This document shows, one piece after another, positions 22,804 through 35,633 of a DNA stretch of 64,000 bases (position 1 is the first letter of the stretch; every line of letters begins with the position of its first letter). The notes below the pieces were generated by a model. That model had not been told where the DNA came from. It saw only the letters and a program-made list of their open reading frames with translations, and searched no databases. This DNA is from Diadophis punctatus similis (Eukaryota; Chordata; Lepidosauria; Squamata; Dipsadidae), in the NCBI GenBank assembly GCA_023053685.1, contig JALIGW010000013.1, positions 19,056,501 through 19,120,500 on the forward strand, given 5' to 3'. The translations under genes were made by a program, and so were the position numbers.

Positions 22804-23438
22804 CCATGAATGTTTCACACTTTTCTATTTCTCCTACCATTAAACTATTTGTACCTAGAACATTTTATGTGGCTCACCTGGCTGGGAATAAACCCCATTG
22901 AACAGCATTTATTTGACTTCCCAAAATAGAAAATAGTCAAAGGATTGAATAGTAAAACCTGAACTGATATTTGAGCATCTAGAGATTCTGGAAAACAGTT
23001 TAACAAAGCAATGCACGTAGGAGGTTGTGGGGGGTGGTGAGAAAAGATTTGTCACTATTCCTTGAAATCATTAAGATACTTGATCACAGGCATTAACAAA
23101 GGAAAGATGAGTTTGCCTCCTCCTGCTTGGCCATCTGGATGGGGATGAAAAAGTAGTAAATCAAAAAAGTGAAAATTCTAGGAGATGAGGGTCATCAATT
23201 TTCAGAGTGCTAATAGCAGAAAAAAGTAAATTTAGGTGCCAGAATGAAATCTTGCTTGCAATCTATACCACTCTTTCTCTCCAAACTGTTAGTGTATTTG
23301 AGAAAATGCTTTAAACCTGAGTTCAAAAGCTCTGAAATCTAATATCGGTATAGCTATTTATGCTTCCTTAATGAATTAGCAGAGCTTTATTTTTTTTATT
23401 CTGCAGACTAAAATAATACATAGGCTTCAAAAACTGTT
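22804..23438. other. Unassigned AT-rich DNA
   Basis: No feature recognised. Confidence 0.4.
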
Positions 23439-23446
23439 AGTATAAC

Positions 23447-23913
23447 CAGTGATGGCGAACCTTTTTTTCCTCAGGTGCCAAAAGCACGCGCGTGCACGCT
23501 ATTGTGCACGTGCGAGTGCCCACACCCATAATTCAATGTCCCCCTGCTCCCCTGCGCATGCACATGTGATCCCCCCGTGCTGCCCCACCCCCATGCATGC
23601 GTGCACGATCCCCCCGCTCTCCCGTTTCCCGACTTTGGGTGGGCCCGGTAGGCCCATTTTTCACCCTCCACAGGTTCCAGAGGTTTTCTTGGAGCCTGGG
23701 GAGGGCAAAAACGGCTTCCCCCGCCCCCCCAGAGGCCCTCCAGAGGCCGAAAACGCCCTCCCAGAGCCTCCGTGAAAGCCAAAAATCAGCTGGCCAAAAA
23801 TCAGCCAGCGCACACATGCACGCTAGAGCTGAGTTAGGGCAATGGCTCACGTGCCGGCAGATATGGCTCCGCGTGCCACCTGTGGCACTCGTGCCATAGG
23901 TTCGCCATCACTG
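23447..23913 (+). mobile_element. hAT element family A, full length
   Basis: 467 bp, CAGTGATGGCGAACCTTTTT to GGTTCGCCATCACTG. The duplication is imperfect (agtataac and gtatagac, offset by one base). The interior is CpG-rich, with an inverted CCACAGGTT.../...GCCTGGGGAGGG segment and no transposase. Confidence 0.88.
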
Positions 23914-23921
23914 GTATAGAC

Positions 23922-24488
23922 CAAAATAAGGATGGAACACAGCTAAATTATATGAAAAATTTACTTAGAAGAAAATCTTTACAGATTTTAATCATAATTG
24001 CTCCAGTGTAATTTTGCTTAGGAATGAACTCTTCAATTACCCACTTGATTAAAAATAGAGGAGTAAGACTTTTCAACATATACTGTACATAAAGTTAATC
24101 AGGGTTAATCAATGAGTTTAATCAAGTCTTTCTCAATTAGCTGCCTTAGAGGTGCTGGACTACAAATTCAATACCATTGCCTGGCAAAAGTCTCATCAGG
24201 AATCATGGGAAATTTACTTTAACTAAAGTAAGCTAACAAGTGTTGGAATGCTGATGCAATCAAGAAATGATCCACTGTTAGTACTAATAATATCTACTAA
24301 TATCTACTTGTGTGACACATTGGGTTCATAGGCAATCCCTCTCTCATTTCTAAACTAAATTCAAGGGGACAGAAGACACTAGGGTTAGGTCTTCTTTTAC
24401 CAAATCAATCATCTCTATCTTATTGTTCTTCATCAGGAAACAATCGTGCAAGATGTGCCCAATAGCTACGACTGTGTAAGCACATAGC
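23922..24488. other. Unassigned AT-rich DNA
   Basis: At 24125-24235 a worn palindromic element may be present (CTGGACTACAAATTCAATACC, AATCATGGGAAATTTACTTT). Otherwise nothing is recognised. Confidence 0.3.
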
Positions 24489-24496
24489 AGCTAGAT

Positions 24497-24920
24497 CAGT
24501 GATGGCGAACCTTTTTTTCCTCGGGTGCCGAAATAGTGCGCGTGTGTGCTATTGCACGCGCGTGCGTGCCCACACCCATAATTCAAAGCCCCCCACTCAA
24601 CCCACCTCCCTGCACATGCGTGCATAACCCCCCCACTCACCCATTTCCCGACTTCCAGTGGGCCCTGTAGGCCCATTTTTTGCCCTCCGCAGGCTCCAGA
24701 GGCTTTCTTGGAGCTTGGGGAGGGCAAAAATGCTCCCCTGGCCACCCTAGAGGCCATCCGGAGGCCAAAATCGCCCTCCCAGAGCCTCCGCGCAAGCCAA
24801 AAATCAGCTGGCTGGCACGCACATGCGCGCTGCAGCTGAGCTAGGGCAATGGCTCGTGTGCCAGCAGATATGGCTCCGCGTGCCACCTGTGGCACCCGTG
24901 CCATAGGTTCGCCATCACTG
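24497..24920 (+). mobile_element. hAT element family A with perfect TSD
   Basis: 424 bp, CAGTGATGGCGAACCTTTTT to GGTTCGCCATCACTG, with perfect target duplication agctagat (24489-24496 and 24921-24928). Confidence 0.93.
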
Positions 24921-24928
24921 AGCTAGAT

Positions 24929-25618
24929 TGATGGTGATCCCAGTAACACCAGCACACTCTGCTCATCACACAGCAGCCACCTGCTTAACATCTGTGCATC
25001 CTGCATCCTGCTGACTTTGATATCCCATGTCTCTCACTAGCTGATAAAAAAGTCAGGAAAATATGACAGTCCTCCTCCCCTGTATCTTGGTATCAAAATG
25101 TTTGTCTAACAGTCTCTCCTAGTTGAGCTTGCCTTTTTTTGGCTGGTTCATTTTATTTTTTTCCAATCAATATTCAGCGCGGTATAAATTCATGACTCAA
25201 AGAGCCCATTTGAGAAAAGGCATACTATGCAATCCTAGGGGAACCTTACCAACTCAGGTAGAATAATGGGACCTATTTCTTCCTTGAAGCATCCTTCCAT
25301 CAGGTTGCATCTTCCAGATCAAAGAAAAAATTGTGGTCCTTCCTGAATATCTTTTATTTGCTCATTAACAGGCTATATACTATTCAGTATTTCCCAGCCA
25401 TAGGCTCTTTGTGTGTTATTTATTGATGGTATTTTAATATGTCCAACAATGAATTAGTTTTTAGGCTGATGGCAAGTGGTATAAATCATTCAAACAACAC
25501 TTAAAATAAGGCAGTAAAAAGCAACAGAATGTATCACAGTATAGAGGAAAAATGGCGAAGTAAAATATTACAAAAAGCTATTTTCACTTGTATGTACTTG
25601 TCCAGTAGCCTCAAGCAT
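24929..25618. other. Unassigned AT-rich DNA
   Basis: Nothing recognised. Confidence 0.4.
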
Positions 25619-25643
25619 TGTTGTTGTTGTTGTTGTTGTTGTT
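25619..25643. repeat. (GTT)n microsatellite
   Basis: About eight TTG units. Confidence 0.9.
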
Positions 25644-25809
25644 ATTTTGCAATTCCAAGTCTCTTAGTTTCAGTGAACATTTAATAAAAGAACAACTGAC
25701 CCCAGAATGGTATAGCAAAAATGAATCTGTCCTCAACTATTTGGTGCTGACCTGTAGAACAAGACAAGGCACAAACCCTGTCAAGTCTTCAAATCCTAAT
25801 AATTCATAC

Positions 25810-26059
25810 CAGGGGTGGGTTCTGACTTACCTCGCTGCCGGTTCGCTTCCTCACGTGCCACGTGGGTGTGCCACGCAGGCGCAGTGCTAAAAACCCAGCT
25901 TCTGCACGTGCGCAGAAGCAAAAAACAAGATGGCGGCAGCTACAGCACCGCCGAGAGAGCCAGTTCGGGGGCGTGTCCAGCTTTCCATTGCTGCCAGTTC
26001 GGCGAGCGCGGGAAAATTCCCGCTACCAGTTCTATAGAACCGGTCTGAACCCATCTCTG
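25810..26059 (+). mobile_element. hAT MITE family B with perfect TSD
   Basis: 250 bp, CAGGGGTGGGTTCTGACTTAC to GTCTGAACCCATCTCTG, with duplication attcatac (25802-25809 and 26060-26067). Confidence 0.92.
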
Positions 26060-26067
26060 ATTCATAC

Positions 26068-26751
26068 AGTAAAACACTGTTGAAATTATTAATAAAGCAA
26101 ATATAACAGTTCTAAAGAGAAAAAAAACATTTATTTATCCTCATGCATGATAAAGCTGATGCAATTTCTGGGCTAACTTTATATTTCCACTGAATATTTC
26201 ATGACAAAAGTACTTGCTTAATGAAGTAAGAAACAACAATAGTAATGAGCCTAACAAAGAGCTGTATAGTATAGTACTGTATAGTTAGTATAGCTTCCAT
26301 ACTAACTTGCTCACTAAGTAAATGACTTAACTTAAAAATGCCAGGTCAAACAAAGAATCAGATAATTCCAGGGAGATGAAGATGATATGATTTCCATCGG
26401 GGGAACCACTTTGAAGTCATGAGAAACAGACTCGAAGGACTAACAAACATGTTAAGAGCATTTAAGTGCAGAACATAAATCAGTTTGCTTCGATTCTTGG
26501 GCAGAATCAGTTAAATATCTGATAAAACAGGAGAATATGGAACATTATAATTGAAACTGTATCTACCACATTAATGAATTAGCATTTTATATGACTTATA
26601 TATAGAAGTGGAAGGCTCAAAATGAAATAAATTGAAATAAATTAAATGAAATAAATTCCTAAATAAATTGTAATAATTTCCCAGCATCCAAAAGAATCCA
26701 GCAACTTCCAAGCATGATGTTTGGCTTTCAGTGCATTGATTGTGATTGTTG
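26068..26751. other. Unassigned AT-rich DNA
   Basis: It includes a short ATGAAATAAATTGAAATAAA imperfect repeat (26620-26660). No gene seen. Confidence 0.4.
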
Positions 26752-26752
26752 G

Positions 26753-26799
<47 letters not shown>
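26752..26799. repeat. (GTT)n microsatellite at LINE 3' side
   Basis: About 16 copies of GTT, lying on the 3' side of the minus-strand R4-like LINE. Confidence 0.93.
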
Positions 26800-26840
26800 A
26801 CTATTATACACAAAAACAGTAGTACACAGCAAATGAGATA

Positions 26841-27094
26841 TGCTGGATTTCGTATCACTATATCACAAGTCGAACACTTCCCAAGCGTCTAGGACTGTGT
26901 GATGTATTTTCGCAGATCAATTACGGTGGCCTTTTGCAACTGACAGATCGTAATTTTGTCAATATTTATTGTTTTCAAATGCCGGCTAAGGTCTTTTGGC
27001 ACAGCACCCAGTGTGCCGATTACCACTGGGACCACTTGTACTGATTTATGACAGAGTCGTCATAATTCGATTTTAAGATCCTGATATCGGTTAA
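26841..27094 (-). mobile_element. R4/Dong-like LINE C-terminal fragment
   Basis: The minus strand encodes Y-Q-D-L-K-I-E-L, then V-V-P-V-V-I-G-T-L-G-A-V-P-K-D-L, then I-T-I-C-Q-L-Q-K-A-T and R-K-Y-I-T-Q-S before a stop. This is the typical C-terminal end of R2/R4/Dong-group LINEs (endonuclease-side tail). Compared with the usual family end, the segment between K-A-T and R-K looks shortened by a deletion. It is enclosed by (GTT)n on the left and (GTT)n(AAT)n on the right. No TSD could be defined. Confidence 0.75.
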
Positions 27095-28488
<1,394 letters not shown>

Positions 28489-28560
28489 GAGAATATTTGT
28501 AGCTCAGAGTTGGGAACTGTAGGGTCCTTGGTGCTCTCTGAACTTGGTTGTTTTCTTGCA

Positions 28561-28594
28561 GACATTTCATTACCAAATTTGGTAACATCATCAG
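28561..28594 (-). ncRNA. Hammerhead-ribozyme-like core (copy 1)
   Basis: Read on the minus strand: CTGATGA, a stem of GTTACC pairing with GGTAAT (five Watson-Crick pairs plus a G-U) around a 6-nt loop, GAAA, then TGTC. A 3-bp stem I (GCA with TGC) flanks the core. That is the order of a type I hammerhead with a minimal stem III, as known from Penelope terminal repeats. Activity is not shown; very short stem III forms usually need a dimer. Confidence 0.65.
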
Positions 28595-29045
28595 TGCTAG
28601 TAAGGAGTGGGATTTGCTCTAATTTTATATGCTAGTGAATTGTCCTTCAACATTGATGGGAGTGGACTTGGTGGTTCCTTGATTAGGCTGCTATTTACTG
28701 TGACTTTCTTTGTCTGAGTTGGTGGTTCCTTGATTGGGTTATTGTTTACTCCTTGATTGTTGGTTAATGTTAATCTTGGTGTTAATCTCAAGTGGGTGTT
28801 GATTGCTAGTAAGAATGAGTTTTGGGCTTTTTAATTGTCTCTTTAGAATGGCATGTAGATGTCATTCTATATGCCTGTGGATGGCCTGTGGATGGCTGAT
28901 TCATCAGCCAGGCTTCCAGGAATTCTGTGGTGTTTTTGGACTTGGTTTGGTAGGATGCTCAGTTTCCTAGCTGAGACTATAGTTATGTATATCTGTGTTA
29001 TGTGTTATGAAATTAAAGAGCTTCCATCATGTCTTCTGACTGCTA

Positions 29046-29180
29046 CCCTGTTTTCCCCAAAATAAGACATCCCCTGATAATAAGCCCAATCGGGCTTTTG
29101 AGTGCATGGCAATAAGGCCAAGCACTTATTTCAGGGTTCAAAAAAATATAAGACAGGGTTTTATTTTTGGGGAAACACGG
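29046..29180. mobile_element. Mariner-like MITE flanked by TA
   Basis: Starts CCCTGTTTTCCCCAAAATAA and ends TTATTTTTGGGGAAACACGG, with TA on both sides (29044-29045 and 29181-29182). A second copy is at 55515-55650. Confidence 0.8.
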
Positions 29181-29354
29181 TAGTTGGTGTTCATAGATGC
29201 ACTCTTTTAATCTTCTGCTTTTTTGTCTTACATAGTGGCTGTTACACTCTATGTTGTAGATGACTCCTGTTTTTTTCTTCTGGGTCATTTGGTTTACTTG
29301 GGATGTTTTGAAGAACTTTAGTTGGTGCTGTCTGAACTTGGTTTTTGTCTTGCA

Positions 29355-29388
29355 GACATTTCATTACCAAACTAGGTAACATCATCAG
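29355..29388 (-). ncRNA. Hammerhead-ribozyme-like core (copy 2)
   Basis: It has the same core as 28561-28594: CTGATGA, GTTACC...GGTAAT stem with a TAGTTT loop, GAAA and TGTC. All catalytic boxes are intact, and the same GCA/TGC stem I is present. It sits in the second direct terminal repeat, 794 bp from the first copy. Confidence 0.65.
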
Positions 29389-29450
29389 TGCTACCGGTAG
29401 TAAGGAATGGGATTTGCTCTCATTTTATATGCTAGTGAATTGTCCTGTCC

Positions 29451-29729
29451 CCTGCTTTACAAAATACATTAAATGCACTTCAATTTTCACAGAAATAACC
29501 ACTACTTTAGGAGACAGAAGACATTTTCACTGAACTCCTGGCTCCCATGAGCCATGAAACACCTTACATAATAGGATATATAAGTACAATTCATTCTTCC
29601 TTCTCTTGTGATTAGAATTGTGATCATCTCATTATACAGTTCAGTGAAGCCAGAAGTTCTCCATTCCTTTGTGAAAGACCCTTAGTTCAATAACTTAAAA
29701 AAGAAATTGCTTTGGTTTTTAATGAACTG
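29451..29729. other. Unassigned DNA
   Basis: No feature recognised. Confidence 0.4.
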
Positions 29730-29905
29730 AAATTGTAAGGGCTAAGGGTGCAGGGCTGAGGCTTGGGAGGCATGAACCAGCAGTTCTAGTCCCATCTTAG
29801 GCACAAAGCCAGATCAGTTGCTTTGGGCCAGTCACTCTATCTCAGCCCTGGGAAGCCAGCAATGGCAAACACTTCTGAAAACCTGCCAAGAAAACTAAGT
29901 TAATT
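29730..29905 (+). mobile_element. tRNA-derived SINE fragment
   Basis: CAGTTCTAGTCCCATCTTAG, GGGCCAGTCACTCTATCTCAG and GGCAAACACTTCTGAAAA occur in the same order as in the SINE at 44285-44505. Confidence 0.7.
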
Positions 29906-31160
29906 TACGGGACAGATGCTGATTTTTTTACATCCCAGGGTCATTCAGTTGAGATCTCCATCTCCCCACCAACTGCTTTTTAAAGATCTGCAGGAAAACC
30001 CCTTGGAAGAGGCCTCAGGTGCCTTCACTAGATTGCAAGATGGCAGGTTCTGTTTTTGTGTTCCCAGGCTAAGACACTTTTGTGAGAGCTGCTTTTCCAA
30101 TTTTCTTAGCATTTAAACTCTGTAGAGATGCCCCTCTTTCACCAAACTTTTAATTGTAACATGATTTTATTGTCTATTTTAGCATTAGTTATAAAGTGGT
30201 TTAAATTATTTTGTCCACAAGCCATCTTGCCGGGGTATAAATGTCACATCTAAGTCATGCATAGACATCTACAGTTAAAGGCTAAACATCGTGACATCTA
30301 AGTTATTTTGGCAGATGGAGCTTTTTCATGCTTACTTTGGTTTAAGTTATATTTTAGCTTTGTCTTGAAGTTTTCTAACATGCTGTACTCTGTCATCCTA
30401 TATTCCTTCCCCTAGATTGTGCATGCATTTAAAGCAGTAACACCTCAACATCGTAGAAATAACTCTGACATTTTATGTCTTGGCACAAAGTTTAATTATA
30501 TTTAGTGCTGTAGCAGTCATCCTTCATTAACCGGTAAAAAGAAAGGGAGAAATCTTTCTTTGAGAGTTTCTTGGTGAAAAGGCAAGATATAAATAGAATA
30601 AAAATGAAATAAAAATGCAAATTTCTATGCTACTTGGCAAGATAAAAATCTCAAACTTTCTCCAACTTCCTTGTCAAAACTTCTCATGTTCAGTCAGAAG
30701 AAAGTTGATTGAAAAATCTATTACTTATTCTAATTATTGAAAAGTATCCCACTAGAATAGAAATCAGAGCACAACTTTTTGCTTATTTCCCTAGAAAATA
30801 CCTTCCATGAGATTTGCTTCCTATTATATGATTAGCAAATAATTAAAATTAGTCCAGGATCAGCATTGCTTTATCACTAAGGCTAGCTCAATATTACTCT
30901 TAATGCTTCAGTTTGGGTTTTTAAATGAGCAGAATGATAATCTAAATGAGCCTTTCTAATTCATTGGTTCAGGTGCAGAACCAAAATAAAACAAGTTTGA
31001 TCATTCCTGTTATTTGAGCTGTGATTAAAGTTCACTCATGTGTTTTTTTCAATTGCATTTTGCTGAACTTCCATACTTGACTGGATCATGGCACGACTAA
31101 ACCCAGATAGCAGCAGTATAACTTTCATGTTACCTCACATTATCCTTTTAAGAAGTTCAA
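29906..31160. other. Mostly unassigned; possible conserved block
   Basis: 29940-30250 has a weak L2-like 3' end (GCCATCTTGCCGGGGTATAAA). The part 30850-31060 is repeat-free, with TAATGCTTCAGTTTGGG and AATGAGCCTTTCTAATTCATT, and could be a conserved element. Confidence 0.3.
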
Positions 31161-31465
31161 AACATTCTTAAAGATCCATTTCATCCTGGGCGCCCTTTTT
31201 TTGAACTTTTACCATCTGGCAGACGGTACAGGACAATAAAAACAAGGACAAATAGGCTGAAAAGCAGCTTCTACCCCAGAGCAGTAACTATATTGAATTC
31301 TACTGTATAATGCAATATTAATGCAATATCAGGGGTTTTCAATACAATTGCATAGAATGTGAAGGATGTGTGTTGTTGTTTTATTTATTTTTATGTATAA
31401 TGTACACTGAAGATGGCGTTTAATTTTGTTGTACGAAGTGCAATGACAATAAATGTTGGTTGAGA
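31161..31465 (+). mobile_element. Rex1-like LINE 3' end
   Basis: Encodes D-P-F-H-P-G-R-P, then L-P-S-G-R-R-Y-R and S-S-F-Y-P-R-A-V, the C-terminus of Rex1/CR1-superfamily LINEs. It is followed by a 3' UTR ending AATGACAATAAATGTTGG. It is 5'-truncated and from a different subfamily than 49.5-50.66 kb. Confidence 0.7.
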
Positions 31466-31562
31466 TTTTGGAAGTGGCTAATGGGGAAGAGAACACCCAC
31501 TCCTTTCTGTGCACACCTTGTGTTCTCCCTCTCCATCTTGTTTAGCTATACTTTGATAAAAG

Positions 31563-31864
31563 CAGGGGTGAAATCCTCCCGGTTCGCCCGGGCCAGTCCT
31601 TTGGCATATAGCCGATGGAACTGGCGGCGGTCGCGGCGTGGAGCTTCTCCCGGCCGCTTTCCCGGCCCGGCTGAACACCGCCATTTGGGTTATTTTTCCC
31701 TCTGTGCATGCGCGTGCATGCACAGAAGGAAAAATAACCGGAATGGCGGCGTTCAGCCGGGCCGGGAAAGTGGCCAGGAGAAGCTCCGCGCCGCGACCGC
31801 CGCCAGTTCCATCGGCTATACGCTGAAGGACTGGCCCGGGCGAACCGGGAGGATTTCACCCCTG
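31563..31864. mobile_element. 302-bp near-perfect palindromic hAT-like element
   Basis: Starts CAGGGGTGAAATCCTCCCGG and ends with its reverse complement. Arms of ~147 bp meet around 31713 at GCATGCGCGTGCATGC. Target duplication gataaaag is perfect (31555-31562 and 31865-31872). Arms differ at only a few positions and are very GC-rich. The frames of up to 142 codons over it are by-products of composition, not genes. Confidence 0.93.
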
Positions 31865-31872
31865 GATAAAAG

Positions 31873-34230
31873 TATAATTATACTTTGATAAAAGTATAAT
31901 TTCTTTACATCCAAATCTCTATGATAATAATGCTTTTCAACATTAAAACAAGAAGAAAAAGAAAGAAAAGCAACCATAATATAATATACTATCTAATTCT
32001 GACTTTCCCCCTTCTTTGTACTCCAACTAACGTGCAATATCTATTGGCATAAACTTTAGAAACTACATTCTGTATGTGTTTACCTTGCTGCAAAATATAT
32101 ATAATATCTGGAAGCCATTCTGATCCGGGCCATGTTTTCACTTTGGGGGGTGGGGGTGGAGCCCATAATAGTTTTATCAGAGTCTTCAGTACGATGTGAA
32201 ATTGGATTGAGTGCTTGCAAGGTAATTTTGTATTTGATACTGCATCTTATTTGACAACAGGTGAAGTGCTTTGCCACTGAATTCTTGCTAGCTCCTCAGA
32301 TTAAACTAAAGGGGAAAAAATGTGCTGCTGCATTATTTGGAATTGTTACTATGAATGATATTTATTTGCTTCTTGCCAAGCTCTATTTTCACATTCCTGA
32401 ACATTTTATTTCAAATAGACAATCTTCTAGAAAGACGGGAAGGAAATCCATCTGGTAGACAGATAATTCAAAACAAGATTGCCAAAGCAGCTGGGTTTTA
32501 AAAAATAATGCTTGTCAGAAGCCCATAAAAAAGGAAGTCCCAGAAGGACACATATGGAATAGGTAGGAAGTTTATGATCCTTCCTCATTCTCATCTCCTT
32601 GCTGAGTTTCATTTTACTGGACCCGTCTCAGGGGTATGCCATTAAATCCACAAAAATTGGTGCTTACTAGCTCTAAAGCAAGATCTTGGTTTATTATTGA
32701 AAATAATATGCTCCACTTCCCCTCTATTAAACAATCTCATGAGATGGGACCCAAAAGATATCCCTTCTCTATCACTTCTCCTTTCCAGTAGAACAACATT
32801 CTGTACTTTGCAAGATCTAGATGGCCTTGACTTCACCAGCCTTTGCAAAGCATTAATGACACTGGCTGTTCCCTTGGATTTTGGGCCAGAATGCTAAGCG
32901 AGCCTAACTTTAACAGTATTGTTGAAAGCTACAGACTCAGGTACAATGTGTTTTATAGATTTTTGATACTTATATGTGTTGCTTTTAATTCCAATGTTAG
33001 CTACCCAGAATAGGCCACATCAAACAAACAAACAACTCTCCTTCTCCTCCCCTACCCCCTACCCCCTCCTCTATCTATTTTTAGGTAGTGTGTGAGTGGG
33101 GCTAGTTATATTTCATTTTAAAAACTAGCTCTCTGTCTCTTCACAAATGATTGTTAAATGCACCTGTATTCAATCACATTTCAAGGTATTATAGGCAAAC
33201 CTGAGATCTGCATTATAGCCAAGAGAAAGTGTAGCATTTAAGAAAAGCTATGCCAGTATACATTGTTTTAGGTTAATTGAAAGACAGAACATAGAATTAT
33301 TCTGGTGTAATGAGAACACTCTTCCGAACTAGGAATGTACTGCCAAATATCTGACTTAGTTTCAAATGAGTATTTGCAGTCAACCTATACAGTCATAGTT
33401 TGGTGTCTCTGGAAGTCAATCTTTCTGTCTCAGCCAGCTTTGTTGTGTCTTTTCTGTTCTGCAGCCAGAAAACCCTCAAACGGATTTGTGTAAGGCTTTC
33501 CATCCAAATGACCCTTTCCTTTCTGTATTATTTGTCAATGCGTAGGCACCAAAAAGCTCACTCACTTTTAGTCTGATAGACCAGAAGTAGCAACAAATTA
33601 CATCTTGTTTTCAGAGACTGGTAGAGACAGTAGATGCCTGATTTAAAAGTCAGGAATAACTCTTATTCTAATTTCTTGGCTGGCAGAAACTGTTGATTGT
33701 GAGACTCCCTGCCACAATAATTCATTTAATGTCTTGTATGAAAGAGTCCAAGGCTGAAATTACAAAGTCCATAGGACCAAGATGATGTTTCTTTTATTAA
33801 GTCCTGTTCAAAGGATATGATTTTTCCCCTGACTAGAAGTAATAATTATAAAATAGAAGCAACTTTATGTAATATAATTTACTAGAAGTAAATTATATTA
33901 CATAGAATGCTTCCTGAAATGCTTAGTATCATACTATGGTAGTACTTACCACCACATCTAGGCTGCCATTTGAAGGCCAATTTGTGTACTGATGCCAAAC
34001 ATTTACCTTCCATGATAGCATAAGGATTATTCTTAATGAAGATCTTATGACTTTTATTGTTTTATCAATGTATAAAATACAAATAAAAATAAAAATAGGA
34101 AATTAAGGGAAGGAAAAAGAGAGGGGGGAAAATATGAGGTACAAGGGAAGAAAGAAAAAAACTTCTGACTCTTTTTAGCACAGTACAAGATAACAACATT
34201 ACAGCCTCGACTTTCTACTTTTACACATTA
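31873..34230. other. Mostly unassigned AT-rich DNA
   Basis: Near 32940-33035 a worn L2 3' end is possible (TTTTAATTCCAATGTTAGC, ACCCAGAATAGGCCACATC). The rest shows no repeat family or exon. Confidence 0.4.
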
Positions 34231-34850
34231 GTATATTTATTTATTTGTTTGTTTGTTTGTTTGTTTATATTTCTATGCCGCCCAACTCCCTAGGGCCGTG
34301 ATGGCGAACCTATGGCACGGGTGCCACAAGTGGCACGCGGAGCCATATTGGTGGGCACGCGAGCTCAGGTCTGGCGTGCATGTGTGCACCAGCTGGCTGA
34401 TTTTCGGGCCTTCTGGGCCCACTGGGAGTCGGGAAACAGGCTGTTTCCAGCCTCCATAGGGGGTGGGGAAGGCCGTTTTCGCCCTCCCCAGGCTCCTAGG
34501 AAGGCTCTGGAGCCTGGGGAGAGTGAAAAATGGGCGTGCCATTGCATGCTGGGAGCAGGGGAGTCAGGCGCGCATGTGCGGGGGTGCATGGAATTATGGG
34601 TGTGGGCACGCACACACGTGATCCCCCGCATTCCCCCCCTTTTTGGCATGCAAACCAAAAAAGGTTTGCCATCACTGCCCTAGGGACTCTGGGCGGCTCA
34701 CAACATAAACGAACATAAATCAATATAAAAACATCTAAAAACAGATTAAAGATCACATTTACAATTTAAAATCATTTCAGCCCTCCATACATTCATGGGG
34801 CGACCTATATAAGTAGCCATTTCTATAACAACAAATCTATCTAACTGGCA
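34231..34850 (-). mobile_element. L2 LINE 3' end, split by hAT element
   Basis: TTTATTTATTTGTTTGTTTG leads into TTTCTATGCCGCCCAACTCC. The sequence resumes after the hAT element with GACTCTGGGCGGCTCACAAC, a reverse-complement L2 3' end. The join across the hAT insertion restores the L2 hairpin region. Confidence 0.85.
34296..34677 (-). mobile_element. hAT element family A with perfect TSD
   Basis: 382 bp, CCGTGATGGCGAACCTATGG to GGTTTGCCATCACTG, with perfect target duplication ccctaggg (34288-34295 and 34678-34685), inside the L2 3' end. Confidence 0.93.
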
Positions 34851-35228
34851 AAACCAGTCAAAGTTTCATTTTTTTTTCATCACAAGCACAAAATCCAGAA
34901 GCGATACCCAAATAAAAACCATCATTAAATATATTCTCCTCTCTGAATAAAAGAAATCAATTTAACAATTTCTGCCTTATCTTTCTTGCTGTAGAAATAA
35001 TATGTATTTCTATTTGCACTTAATAATATTTTTAAACTGTCACCGTTTATATCAACAATATTCATTGTATTCTTTCAGATTTTTTTTAACCTTAAAGGGA
35101 AAAATACTTTTTAAATCCATTTTAAAACACTATACTTTTCTTTAAAGACATTTCTAAAATCAAAACATTCTAATACATCTTTTTAAAACTTCCTCTCAAC
35201 ATACATACATTAAAATTCACTTTCAGAC

Positions 35229-35501
35229 TAGTGGTGGGTTGTTGCTGATTCAGACCGGTTCGCTCGTACCAGTGGTGGAAATTTGTCCCCGCTCGCCGAA
35301 CCGGCAGCGATGGCCGGCTGGACACCACCCCGAACCGGTTTTCTGGTCGCTGCTCCTTGAAAGCAGCAGCCAAAGAACTCTCTGCACATGCGCAGAGGCT
35401 TCTGTGCATGCATAGAGGGTCATTTGTGCAATGTGATTTGTGCACGCGCGCACTTCTGACACGATGCGAACCGGTAGAGAAGGTAAGTAGAACCATCCCT
35501 G
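35229..35501 (-). mobile_element. hAT MITE family B with perfect TSD, reversed
   Basis: 273 bp, TAGTGGTGGGTTGTTGCTGA to AGTAGAACCATCCCTG, with duplication tttcagac (35221-35228 and 35502-35509). Confidence 0.9.
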
Positions 35502-35633
35502 TTTCAGACCAATAAAATTACAACTAATTCCAATTAACTCATTAAATTAGATCATTACCTCCAAGTTACCCTTATAGAATATTTTTTTCTTCTTGTATAC
35601 ATCCTTTTAAAAACTCTACACTTTTCTTTAAGC

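Larger units (their letters stand above)
28489..29450 (-). mobile_element. Penelope-like retroelement remnant
   Basis: The minus strand carries a GIY-YIG endonuclease remnant (29288 down to ~29185) with G-V-I-Y-N-I-E-C and H-Y-V, R-R-L-K-E and E-H-Q-L. That is the Penelope endonuclease, with the second motif's glycine lost. It is followed by a C-terminal region. Terminal repeats in direct orientation lie at 28530-28655 and 29325-29445; both include ATTTCATTACCAAA and GGAATGGGATTTGCTCT-like segments. A mariner-like MITE (29046-29180) interrupts the ORF. Most of the reverse transcriptase is absent, so this is a short, dead copy. The direct terminal repeats match the usual Penelope layout. Confidence 0.8.

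Noticed and set aside
22396..22809. 137-codon frame and others in GC-rich hAT copies
   Set aside because: All family A copies give similar long frames in several phases without a shared reading frame or domain.
31460..31888. Open frames of up to 142 codons on both strands
   Set aside because: They lie over a GC-rich palindromic transposon; the two strands give mirror proteins, so this is composition, not coding.
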